Origin: Azolla caroliniana
Lineage: Eukaryota > Polypodiophyta
Direction of reading: 5' to 3'
DNA: 64,000 nt
NCBI GenBank assembly: GCA_043228905.1
Contig: JBHGNT010000003.1
Span: forward strand, 23,560,001 to 23,624,000
Part shown: piece after piece, positions 1 through 10,794 of the stretch
How positions within the stretch are numbered: position 1 is the stretch's first letter
How the letters are laid out: every line of letters begins with the position of its first letter
Notes under the pieces: model-generated
The model's input: only the letters and a program-made list of their open reading frames with translations
Database searches by the model: none
What the model was told of the DNA's origin: nothing
Program-made: the position numbers and the translations under genes

Positions 1-2207
1 CCATTGGCTTTTTGACTGAACTAGTACCAGATTTATTAGGGTTAGCATCAGATCTCTCCGGGCAAGCATCCAGAGAAACCTGAAAAGAAAAACAGAAAAT
101 ACGGTTAAACTTGTAAATGTCAATTTTTTTAGCTATTTAATATTTTGTAAGTAAGGTTACTTTTACATCATCTGCTTTAATCTCGAGTTCCTCCATTTGA
201 TTCATCTCATTTTCTGAAACATCTGAACTTATTTCCTTATCTTTCATTTCATGTTTGATCAAGCAATTTGAGGTGTCTTGTTCTTCATTCTCTGGAGAAT
301 GAATGCCTAACTGAGCATCAGATACATTGGGTAAAATTTGTTCATCTAAATCCATTCCTTCTGTGCACTTAGCTTCCACTTAGTAGGCTATTGTGGCGCT
401 GATTTTGGCGACTATATACCACATTCGAGTTGCACATAATCCAGAATATTTGAGTAGATACCTATATGAACATCACAACTTATCTCTTTCAATTGCATTC
501 AATAGTACAAGAACAAATTATCAAAGATGCAATTGCATTCCTAGAAAAATCTATAGTGATATGATGAGCCTGATTGGAAGGAAAAGTGTGAGACTCAGCA
601 TCATTACTTTCTTCTATAACTATAATCAATACTGCATGAGAAAGCTTCTATAAACTTAAAAGAGTTACGACTTCCTTTCCAACTTTTCAGCTTGACATTC
701 TTCGAGGACAGAAAGAAATGCCAAAATGCAGACCTTATATGTAGCTATAAATATGTGAAGTATCATAAAACAATGACTGTGTCTAGTTATCGTTATTGAC
801 AGAAAGAAATATGTTGAGCTTTGTCTGAATTTGATATTTGTGGCAACAATCAAATAGACTATTCCAATTAAACAACCAGAGGGAAAATTCAGGCATTTAC
901 GACCGTGCATAAATCACTGAAATATACCTAGATCATGACATGCTGATAAAATAACTATCATTCAATAAACCACAGAATGTATGCACACCGCGGATCAACG
1001 AATAATTTGCCTTGAGCTTTGTCCATCTTTGATAAGCTTTTATTTGATCTTATAACTATTTAATTCTGACAATTTCTTGTCAAATTGTGGTGCCCTAGGA
1101 ACTATGTCATGCTGAAGTGCAAATCTGAATGATGATGAACTCATAGTGTTTATAAAATATTCTCTAGAGATCCCAATCACCATCAAAGAATTTATCCTAC
1201 ATAGTGCAGTAATTAGAGTCTTATCTATAGATATTGGTTCTTATTTTGTCTCAGACACTAACAGTCAGAAATTGAGCAGTGATGTGCTATCTATCTATAG
1301 CCTAACCCAATCACATTCCTTGAGAACATAGTTGGTTTGAAAGGTAACCAAATTTAGGTCATCTAAATTCTAAGTACTTTGCATATATCTTTCCAAGAAC
1401 TAGAAAGATTGAAAGCAAGGCTCTCAAATTCATGAATACCATTTCCTAAAACAGCACGGAAAACCTAAGGTCCAGATGGATTAAAATAATGAAAAATTAA
1501 GCTCCAAATATTCTCTAGAGATCCCAATCACCATCAAAGAATTTATCCTACATAGTGCAGTAATTAGAGTCTTATCTATAGATATTGGTTCTTATTTTGT
1601 CTCAGACACTAACAGTCAGAAATTGAGCAGTGATGTGCTATCTATCTATAGCCTAACCCAATCACATTCCTTGAGAACATAGTTGGTTTGAAAGGTAACC
1701 AAATTTAGGTCATCTAAATTCTAAGTACTTTGCATATATCTTTCCAAGAACTAGAAAGATTGAAAGCAAGGCTCTCAAATTCATGAATACCATTTCCTAA
1801 AACAGCACGGAAAACCTAAGGTCCAGATGGATTAAAATAATGAAAAATTAAGCTCCGAATTTTAACATCTTCTTTAGGCATGGACATCTATAGTGCAATT
1901 CCTTTCAAGAACCAAATGATTGAAAGGAACGCTTTTGAATCCATGAATAACGTTGCTAAAGAAAATACTAATCATGCATTCACCATCAGAAACCATTTCA
2001 ATGCTCATACTTGCAACCCTCTTGCCAAATTTTTGAATACATACAGCTGATTAAGCTAAGCTAAAGTATAGAAGCAAATATATTAACGGACTAATAAGGA
2101 TCGATCTTATAAAACTATTGACAGTGAATATAAACCAAAAAACTATCAGTTAATGGAAGACTGGGTTTTATTGAATACTTACAGTTACAATCCCCTGGCT
2201 GCCACAT
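1..2207 (-). CDS. 5' part of an unrecognised gene (three candidate exons, runs off window)
   Basis: Three minus-strand exons join in phase. Exon 1 is 2207-2183, starting with ATG (MWQPGDCN) and ending at a strong donor GTAAGT. Exon 2 is 378 to about 161 or 167, after an acceptor CTAAG. Exon 3 is 79-1, after TTTTCAG, and runs off the window. Exon 2 encodes an acidic, Glu/Asp/Asn-rich stretch (DLDEQILPNV..., SENEMNQMEELEIKADD). Exon 3 continues VSLDACPERSDANPNKSG. Two donors are possible for exon 2 (GTAAAA at 166 or GTAACC at 160) and both keep phase 0. A possible 5' UTR exon lies near 2388-2450. I do not recognise the family. The low-complexity acidic start could belong to many nuclear proteins. 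The exon model is inference; only splice consensus and phase support it. Confidence 0.35.
1155..1856. repeat. Perfect 351-bp tandem duplication
   Basis: Copy 1 (1155-1505) and copy 2 (1506-1856) look identical base for base on reading. Both begin AAATATTCTCTAGAGATC and end TTAAGCTCC. Just downstream, about 1893-1960, a diverged third copy of the unit's later part is recognisable (CTTTCAAGAACCAAATGATTGAAAGG against TTTCCAAGAACTAGAAAGATTGAAAGC). The array lies inside the first intron proposed for the flanking minus-strand gene. Confidence 0.95.
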
Positions 2208-2295
2208 TTGCAAAACAAAGCTAAGGTGAACTAAAGAAAAATAGCATCTTAACTAAATACAAATATCAAAGGAATAGAAAAGAACAAGATCAGTA

Positions 2296-2711
2296 TGAAA
2301 TGGGGGAGAGAGAGAGAGAGAGAGGGATCTATTCAAAAAAATGTATCAGATGATACCATTATAGCGCTATGAACAGAAGGAAACACAAAGCTCTCACTGA
2401 CCGCGAGAAAGGTAGAGACGATGAGCTGGATCAGATCAAGCCTCCATCTGTCAGAAAAGAAAGAAAGAAAGGGAAAAACACACACAGCTAAGAATTGCAA
2501 AAGTGAGTAATAAACAGAGAGAAACAGGGTAGGGGCCCAATGAACTGAAAAAGCTTTCATGTGGGGTGGGGGGGGGGGGGGGGGGTCTCTGTGTTTCATC
2601 TTACTTTCATGTCTTAACGAATTTGGGTCCCTTGTATTTCTTCTAATTTCTGGTGTTCTGTTTGGTTTTTGGTTTTCACTACAATAGGAAGTTCAGACAT
2701 CACATCAATCC

Positions 2712-2749
<38 letters not shown>

Positions 2750-2765
2750 AGAGATAGAGAGAGAA
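2296..2765. repeat. Simple repeats around a candidate 5' UTR
   Basis: There is an (AG)n run at about 2307-2324, a poly-G run at about 2568-2585 and a longer (AG)n run at about 2716-2763. On the minus strand these read as CT-rich tracts, common near plant transcription starts. They may mark the leader of the minus-strand gene that begins at 2207. Open frames through them are low-complexity and are not genes. Confidence 0.6.
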
Positions 2766-2899
2766 TGCATAACCACCTTACTAAGTAGACTAAGTAGCAC
2801 ATATGGATGGTAGACCGGATATACATACATATGTATAAAGAATAGGGAATGATGGGCCCAAATAGCCGGTGGTGGCACAACTACTTGGATCACACTCGT

Positions 2900-4816
2900 A
2901 TCTCTTCCTTTGGTCGAGTGAAGCTCTTTATTTGGAGGAACATAGCCGCCATAGGTTTATTATTATTGACTTGATCTCGTAGGACGATGTGTTTGGGAAT
3001 TTATATCAGCAGAGTACGGGCTCCTCTGACTTGGACTGTTTCGAAATCCCTCTCCTGAAGGGTGTTTGCTCAAGATGGCACCAGATCGACTCTTTTATTG
3101 TTTCCGATTTGAGTTTGAGTTTCTACGGGGATGCTTTTGTTCTTTATGGTTAAAATGGAGTTCGAGGTCACATTTGACGCTTAAAAAGGCATCATGGTAT
3201 GGTAGTTCTCCTCGTTAGCGACCTTCAAATGAATGATTGAAGATCAACCAAATGTTTGTAGGCTTATGGGAAATCACAACATTCACCATTTGCATTGACC
3301 ATTAGGTAGACGGTGAAATAGGTCCATCCTAAGGAATTAATTAAGTGATAAGAAATGGAGTGTTAGGAATTGGATGACGTTCACTTGAAATTGTACCCCC
3401 ATCCATAGTAGTTATACATTCTATAGTTTATACAAGTATAGTCTTTGCGAGAAAAACAAAAAAGAGAAGAAATGGATGGAGAACGAGATTTTTTATTTGT
3501 TGGTATTAACCCATCTTTATTATAGTTCTTACCTTCTTGTCATTTATTTCATTAGTTGTGTTGTGTCGTGAAATCAATCCACCTCTTTTGTTTGTCTTTC
3601 GTTCGACTATCTCCATCATGAATCCTCTACAATGCAATCCATATCTTACATTGATGCCTTATAAATATTTCAGAAATACCCTTCAAAGTGGGCAAGTCCC
3701 CCATCACTCCCCAAAAGAAATACATAATTGGTTTCAGACTTACCTTTTAGATTTGGATCTTAGACTTGAATCACATCAAAGGTGGATGGATGAAATGAAA
3801 TAAAACTTTGTGTAATCACTACTATGTGGGACGATATCTATCATTGACAAACATTTTAAATTAGGGTGTCTACCATTGCGATAATTACGTTCTATGGAAG
3901 AATAAGATCCATTGCTTTTTGATTTAGAGATCATGATAGTAGAGATTGGATTATAGGAGGGACAAGATTTGTTAACATGGACGATGAAGATTGGTTGTAA
4001 TAAGATCATTTAGCCATGTAATCAATTTACTTTCATATTACAAATATAATATCTATTTCTCGAACTTGGACTAGAAAACTCAAAGGATCTATGCAAAAGC
4101 TCTTTGACACATATGAGAATAGTACTTCCTCAAACAAAGTTCTCTCTTATGTGCATGTTGTGTAAGGAATCCAACTGGGTTGCAACACATGTTAACAAGT
4201 TTGATGCTATTATTTAACAACTAAAGGTGCGAATATGTGATAGGATTTAGAAACGTGAGTAGTTATGTTCATGTGAGCATTGTCCGCCTCATGGAACACC
4301 TTTTGTATACCATTTGTCACAAGTGCCCTAGAGGACACATTTTCAAATATGGACTTGTGGTCGAAAATCCATGGTGAGTTCAAGTGGAAAATGTTACAAT
4401 GTGTAGAACTCGTAGAGGAAGACTAAAATATAACATTTTCACATAGTATATGTGAAAGTGAGTAGTGAGTCTCGATGTTCAAGAATTTTACTAATGAATG
4501 AACTTTACTACCAAGAGGTCTATAAAAGGACATTGTAATTAGCACAATAATGGTGTTCCTTGTTCTACAATTTTGCACTTGTGACATTCAAATGATTTTT
4601 GTTGTCTTTATACATATAATAATTTTATAATGCTCCATATGCATTTTTCAAAGTTTCTTCGTGATATATTCCTCTACCCTTGGTAGGTTGTAACTTTATC
4701 ATTAACTTGTTGAGTAGTTGAGATTTCTTCATATATTCAAACCCATTATCCAAACATCACATGAGTCTTAGCTTTGGGGTTTATTTATGATCCCATTCAT
4801 ATAAGTCTGTTGGGAA
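2900..4816. other. Intergenic, no recognisable gene
   Basis: I read both strands and found no family motif or convincing splice chain. The short open frames here lack any recognisable composition. The distal part may be decayed LINE sequence leading into the relic at 4817, but I could not follow a reverse transcriptase frame through it. Confidence 0.5.
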
Positions 4817-6236
4817 TTGGCTGACTTTTTCTTCTTCAGCGATGAAAACAAAACCCAAGTTTGTAGTGCAATTTGGGGAGGGAACATTATGTATTCAGAA
4901 ATGGATAGAGTCTTTACAATATCTTCCTTTCAACCTTTTCAAACTAGTCTCTTTTGGTATGGTATGTTTTCATCCCTACATGTCTTATTGGGGGTTAGGG
5001 GTTATAAAACCTTTCATGAATGCCTTTACTTCAATGTTTTGCCTTCTGGACGACTTCATTCTCTCTTTGTGGAAGACAAAATTGTAACTCGAGGGAATAG
5101 GTTGCCTATTCATATATTATGGAAGAAAGATAAAAAATGGATATTGAACCCACATCCAAATGATGTTAACAATCTCTATGATTTATGGGTCTATGAAACT
5201 AAGCTCATTGATCGGCTTTTGTGGGATCTTGGTTAGTGGAAATGGCAAATTAGATCAGCGCAAGGAATGTTAGGTAAGCAAATCCCATTTTTTTAGTATT
5301 CAGTAAAAATGGGTAAAGAAATGCTAAGGAGAGGTGTGACTATTACACCAGTGACTTGTAATTTTTGGAGATTTGGTAATGTAACAGATTCTTGGTTGAA
5401 TGTTTATTGGAAATGGTTATGGGTCACGCAAATTCCTAAAAAGGTTGTGTTATTTAGATGGTTGTTGACACATTATGGCATTCCTGTGAAGTCATGGATG
5501 CAGGGACATTGTCAGGATTTAAAATGTGACAATTGTGGTTCTCCCATTAAATTGGTTTACCATGTTTTATGGATATGTCCTATTGTTAGAGCAGTTTGGA
5601 AAACAATGTTGAGAATGTTATATCCTATTTATGGTAGGCAGGTGCACACATGGGTTTTTGTGAGATGGGGAAGATTGGCTAAAAAAATTCAAAACTATGA
5701 AAAGGAGTATGGTGATTTCCTTCTCCTCTCCGATGGAAGACATGTATTGGAGGTCTCTGATATTACATCAGTTTGTTGTTTGGAAGAGGATATGGTTTGG
5801 TCTACGATATCTTCTCTAGTCATTTGGGTATTGTGGAAGGCTAGATGTAAATGTGTATTTCAGAAAGTTAAACAGAATGCAGTTGAGTTAGTCAAAGAGG
5901 TATGGTTAATGCTCATACACACTTTAAGAGGTCAATATGATGCGATAACTGGTGAGCCTGAGGTTGTGATTTGGAGACAACAACAATTTAGAGAAATTTG
6001 GAAAAACGTTGAGGTCTTCGTCTCTTTTGGAGAAGAATAAAGTGGAGATATGTTCCACCAAGATGGCTTTTTCCACCCCCCGTCTTGGAACAACCTTCAT
6101 GAGGGCTTTTGATACTTGACATGTTGGTTGATGTGGATATGAGGGTTGTAATATATTGTATGAACTCGTTGTAGCCTTTCAACATCTTTCCATTAATACC
6201 AAGGTGAACCTTCTTTAAAAATAAAATAAAAAAAAA
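4817..6236 (+). mobile_element. 3' end of a decayed L1-like LINE (zf-RVT region, 3' UTR, A tail)
   Basis: Two collinear frames (4817-5236 and 5309-6040), split by stop codons, encode the region after the reverse transcriptase of plant non-LTR retrotransposons. The visible signature is the zf-RVT block: W-x-W...IPKKVVLFRWLLTHYGIP, then CDNCG...YHVLWICPIVRAVWK (C-x2-C-x(n)-H-x4-C). After the stop at 6040 comes about 170 bp of untranslated sequence, then an A-rich tail (AAAATAAAATAAAAAAAAA) at about 6216-6236, as expected for a LINE 3' terminus. In-frame stops and the missing endonuclease and RT catalytic parts make it dead. It is 5'-truncated. The exact 5' limit and the target-site duplication were not identified. 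Confidence 0.8.
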
Positions 6237-8254
6237 CTCAAGGGCTCAATTTTTCTCTATTTCATTTATATTATTGTCACTTTTGAAGTAATACCCCACA
6301 AGACCTTAAAACATCTTCTTGATGATGATGCATTTTCATCTCACATAAGAACTGATGATATGTTTAGGATGTGTGGAATATGTTTGGATCTCAAAATCGT
6401 TGGACTATCATGCTTGATTTCAGGTAGATTGTCAATTCTGTGTACTTGTTGAGAAGAGTATATAGTTGGTGTGAGTGTCAGCGTGTCAGGATTTCCACCT
6501 TAGAACAAGGTTTACCTAGGACGATACTATCACATAAAAAATGCTTCCTTCCATGTTAGTGTGTTATTGAAATATCAATTTTTTGATGATGTTAACATGC
6601 CAATGACATTCTTTTCGATTTCAAACAAATGTAGCATACAAATAACTTGGTGGGTTCTTGATATAATGTACAATATAAGATGCTTATGAGTACATTTCAT
6701 TAACTCTAGGATGACAAGATAAACAATTGAACGTGAGGATGTGAGGGACATAGATAGGACATCATTGTCATTAATGTTGGTTCTCAATGAAGAACTCCCC
6801 AAATTTTGATTCACATCATATCCTAAAAGCTAAGAATTGAGAAATTAAGTTGGGCAAAACAACACTTTCTAAACTCGTGGTTGTGGATCACAAGTTTTCC
6901 TTTCCCAAACACCAAAAGATTCTTTCACAATATAAGACAATTTGGCATCATTTTCTTTAGTATACTAACTGCAAAACCATGGTGACACTTGATTGCTCAT
7001 GTTTTAAAACGTATGTCTAGAATGCTTTCTTTGGATGATTTAAACTTGCATGAAACATATCACCTTCCCATTATATTGACGAATCTATTTGGCATTAACT
7101 AGATATAAACTCAACATGCAATGATTGAATATACATCATCCACACGCATTAGACCTTTAGCATAAATCATTTCAATTACACGAACACATTTGTTGTCTGA
7201 TCCATGACTTGGAGATGTGAACATGTAAATGTTCAACATATATTCTTCTATGTCAAACATCCCCTCATTTGAACAAACAAACACATGGCTATTACAATGG
7301 CAATGAATATGTTGACAAATTATAACCATGACCACATATTTTACTATTTCATAAACGAGTTCAAGGTTCCTCTACCCAAACACTATATTTTCTAATGTTT
7401 CCAATCTATCTATAGAGGACTTATGCGTGCATGTGAGGATTGATATGTTCAATGATATCAAAACCATGATTACGATGTGTGTGCAATGATGTATGATAAT
7501 GAATTTATGTTGTAAACATAATGTAATACTTTAGGAATCAACTTGGTGTAGTCTAGTAATACTCTAATTTGGATTCACCCAAGCAAATAAATTACTTATA
7601 ATATAAATTTGAATATTGAATATAGGATGGGATCAAGCGCAAGTAATTTATTTTAGATATGTTTAGGTAGCATAACATGTTACCTGTCACCATCCATAAA
7701 TAATGGACAACAAAAAACTATGCAACATTTGCTTTGTTTATTTTGTAATGCATTGGTAGTGATGGCCCAACAATATATTAGATTTCTAATTTTTCCCAAA
7801 AGTGGCCTCACAATTGTCCAAAAAAGGACAAAAACTAATTGATTGTTTAATGTTGATGGATAGGTCAACAATGAAACAACTCTTTGTGGCTAGGGCAAAC
7901 AAGACATTAGATGCTAAAGTCACATGAGCACCTTTCAATGAATGACAACTAACAACCCTTCAAGTTGCAGGGAAGAGCTTAATGAAGAAAAATCAATTCA
8001 AAGATATAAGAAGGAACTATGTGATGTATGATGATCCCCTTAGTGTTTGCCCCACGTTAGCTTAAGGATTATTCACACAAATGCCAACACATATCTAATT
8101 TGTTTTGTTTTCAAGCTAGGGGCTATGGGGCTTCGTCTATCTATTAAATCTAGAATTAGATTAGAATTTGAGCTTGGCTATATCTTTGCTTAGTTGGAGT
8201 CATTTCTTCCAATCAAATTTGTCTTGTGTATCAAGCAAAGTTTCTCTCTAATTG
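6237..8254. other. Intergenic, no recognisable gene
   Basis: AT-rich sequence with only short, compositionally random open frames on either strand. I see no repeat of note. Confidence 0.5.
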
Positions 8255-8920
8255 TTGGTTTATAACATAGCATCAAAGTCACTTTGAGAGAACCCACATT
8301 CAATCCTTGCCATGGCTTAGATAGCAGCTTGTAGATTATAATCAAACTCTTGTGGACGTTGAAAAATATCTATCTATATTAGGGTGAGAGGTTAAAACCT
8401 TTGTCTTTGCCTAGGAAGTGCCTTGTAGATTGTAATCAAACTCTCGTGGATGTAAAAAATATATCTATCTATATTAGGGTGAGGAGATCAAACCTTTGTG
8501 CTCTCGTGGATGTTAAAAATATATCTATCTTCGGGTGAGGGGATTAATTTACCTTTGTGCCCCCGTGGACGTTAAAAAGATATCTATCTATCTTAGGGTG
8601 AGGGGTTCAAACCTTCGTCCTTTGCCTAGTTAGTGTCTCATAGATTGTAATGAGACTGTCATGGATGTTAAAAAGATATCGATCATAAATTTGATAGAAC
8701 CCAAGTTCAACCCTTGCCATGGCCTAGATAGCATATTATAGATTATAATCAAACTCTCGTGGACGTTAAAAGGATATCTATCCATCTTAGGGTGAGGGGT
8801 TCAAACCTTTGTCTTTGCCTACGTAGTGTCTCGTAGATTGTAATGAGACTCTCGTGGATGTTAAAAATATATCTATCTATCTTAGGGTGAGGGGATCAAA
8901 CCTTTTGCTCTCATTCACCC
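8255..8920 (+). repeat. SINE copies with an array of their tail repeats
   Basis: Two tRNA-derived SINE bodies (about 8255-8385 and 8674-8785) share the block GAGAACCCA..TTCAATCCTTGCCATGG, which contains a degenerate B box. This is followed by TAGATTATAATCAAACTC and a tail CTCGTGGACGTTAAAA-GATATCTATCTATC. Around them the tail plus the phrase TTAGGGTGAGGGG(T/A)TCAAACC recurs at least six times at irregular 60-130 bp spacing. The block matches single copies at 26.5, 37.7 and 49.0 kb, so it is a dispersed family. Confidence 0.7.
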
Positions 8921-9689
8921 CTCTCATTAGCATTAACCTCACTAAGAAGCTCACTAATGTCTTAGTGGGCTTAAACATTAGGACCTATTTACACAAATAA
9001 ATATATTAGAAGGGATGAGACTAATCATACATCAATTAATGGAGTCGCACAGAACACATAATACAATGGAGAGAGTGAAGCACTCAATGCTAATTGCTCG
9101 CGAGTATGAGAAATAGGGAGAGAGAGGTCAAGCTTAGGCTAAACAACGGAGAAAAATCTAGGTTTAAGAGAAATAACTAAAAAGGCACAAAAGTGACTTG
9201 TATAGATATTTTTTAGAAAGAGATTGTCCCCATTCACATTGGGGCATCCATTTGGCTTAAAGCTTTAGATAACGTTGTAACTGTGTTCCCCTTCCTAATA
9301 CCTATGGTCCCAATCTTGGTCTTTAGTACCAATGCCAATGTCTTCATGGGTTGGGTTATGTACGATATTACGATATTACGTACTTAAACATCCCATAATG
9401 GCTATTGTTAGTCATGGAGTGAATCCTCTCATACACAAGGTTAATAATAAGAAAATGCTCACCCACCTACAAAAATTAAGCACACTCCTCCAAATCTCTT
9501 TATGAGGGAGTAAGACAAATTGCATTTCATTATATCATTAACCAAATAATACAATACACCATCAACACATTTTTTGCTTGTTTTGGTTTTGATTTTCAAG
9601 TCGGATTCATCAAGAGGCTTGATCTCCGGCATCTTTCATCAATATTGACGCTTGAAACGTTGTGTGCATTAAGCATATAGTTATGTGCA
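8921..9689. other. Intergenic, no recognisable gene
   Basis: I found no gene, RNA gene or clear repeat here. The sequence from about 9590 may be the most eroded edge of the ROCO relic that follows, but the similarity is too weak to call. Confidence 0.4.
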
Positions 9690-10600
9690 GAGCATCCTGT
9701 GATGCATTCTCTTGTTATTTGGCAAACAAATTGATATGAAAATCTTTGCCAAGTTGTATGTCAACATTATCCTCCGTAGACTGGAATGCATTGTTGAATA
9801 ATACTTGATTTATCCTCTGGAAACAATTTCGGTATAAGAAAAGGTGAGGTCTTTGTTTAATTCACACTCTAGCTGCATAATTAGTATTACCATAATCCAT
9901 ACACTCAGTAAGAGACTCCCTTGGGATTAATTCTCAGCGTGGTTGGAATGAAGAGTTGATCCCTGACGTTGCGTTTTGATGCGTTAAATATTTAGTTATC
10001 AGGGACTTTGCAACACAAGTGCATTGCTTTCATTAGATCTACCAATAGAGATCCCACCTCATAAGTCATATATATATTGGGTAATGGATTCCAGCTTCCT
10101 CTCTAAGAAAAATGTACTAGTAGATGGTCCTAGATGCTTTGCAACCTGGAAAATGAATGAGGCATCCCACAACCTGATTGGATAATCAATTGGGATCAAG
10201 AGCAATGTATTGTGCAATAATGTTGTTCACGGATATGATGATCCAATAGTTGTTTAAAAGTCAGGGTGATTGCTTTTATTAGAGATTCATCATCTGGAAT
10301 GGGAATTTGATCCTCTCAATTCGCACCAAACTGTGACCATGTAATGTAATTGCAGCTTTGATGTCTTCAAATGCCTTCAACCATCTGTTTGGCGATGTCA
10401 AAAAATGCATTCTAGGACATCTAAAATGAAAACGTTCATCCTTCTTTCTTGGCATCCACCTGAAAAGTCTGCTGAGCAATTGCAATGACCTTGAAGATGA
10501 CATTGGAGCTTCATTGGAGTGGTTAGTGAAGATGTATGATGACATTGAAGACTTTACCGAAGCAATAGTCTCAGATTTTGGCAACATGATCAACTAGCTA
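9690..10600 (-). pseudogene. Degraded ROCO (Roc-COR) pseudogene relic
   Basis: The minus strand is collinear with the Roc-COR exon of the ROCO gene that starts 195 bp further on. Bases 9715-9880 match the segment around 12180-12350 (GGCAAACA..ATTGATATGAAA, GAATGCATTGTT). Bases 9990-10200 match about 12500-12700 (GGGACTTTGCAACACAAG, CCAATTGGGATCAAGA). Bases 10430-10450 match the RKKD region near 12985. The frame is broken many times by small indels and stops; only scraps such as RKKDE stay readable. The P-loop, the N-terminal LRRs and the C-terminal module are not seen. It is the third and oldest-looking member of a tandem family on the same strand. Confidence 0.85.
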
Positions 10601-10794
10601 TGTTTTTATCCTTCATGCGGATAATAAAAAAAAAAACCACAGAAGAACGAGAATGTTAAGTCAATGAATAGAATACATACAGAAATTTACAACATTTTGA
10701 GACTAGGCTCTGCAAAGGAAGGAATGATTCAGTATACAAATGTGTTCTAATTCAACCCTAACCTAAGATAGTAGTTGTAGTTGTAGGATATAAT

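Noticed and set aside
2614-2893. Frames rich in Ser-Leu
   Set aside because: Translation of a CT microsatellite with no recognisable flanking protein.
10279-10593. 104-codon frame as a gene of its own
   Set aside because: It lies within, and partly in frame with, the ROCO relic (RKKD motif) and has no independent support.
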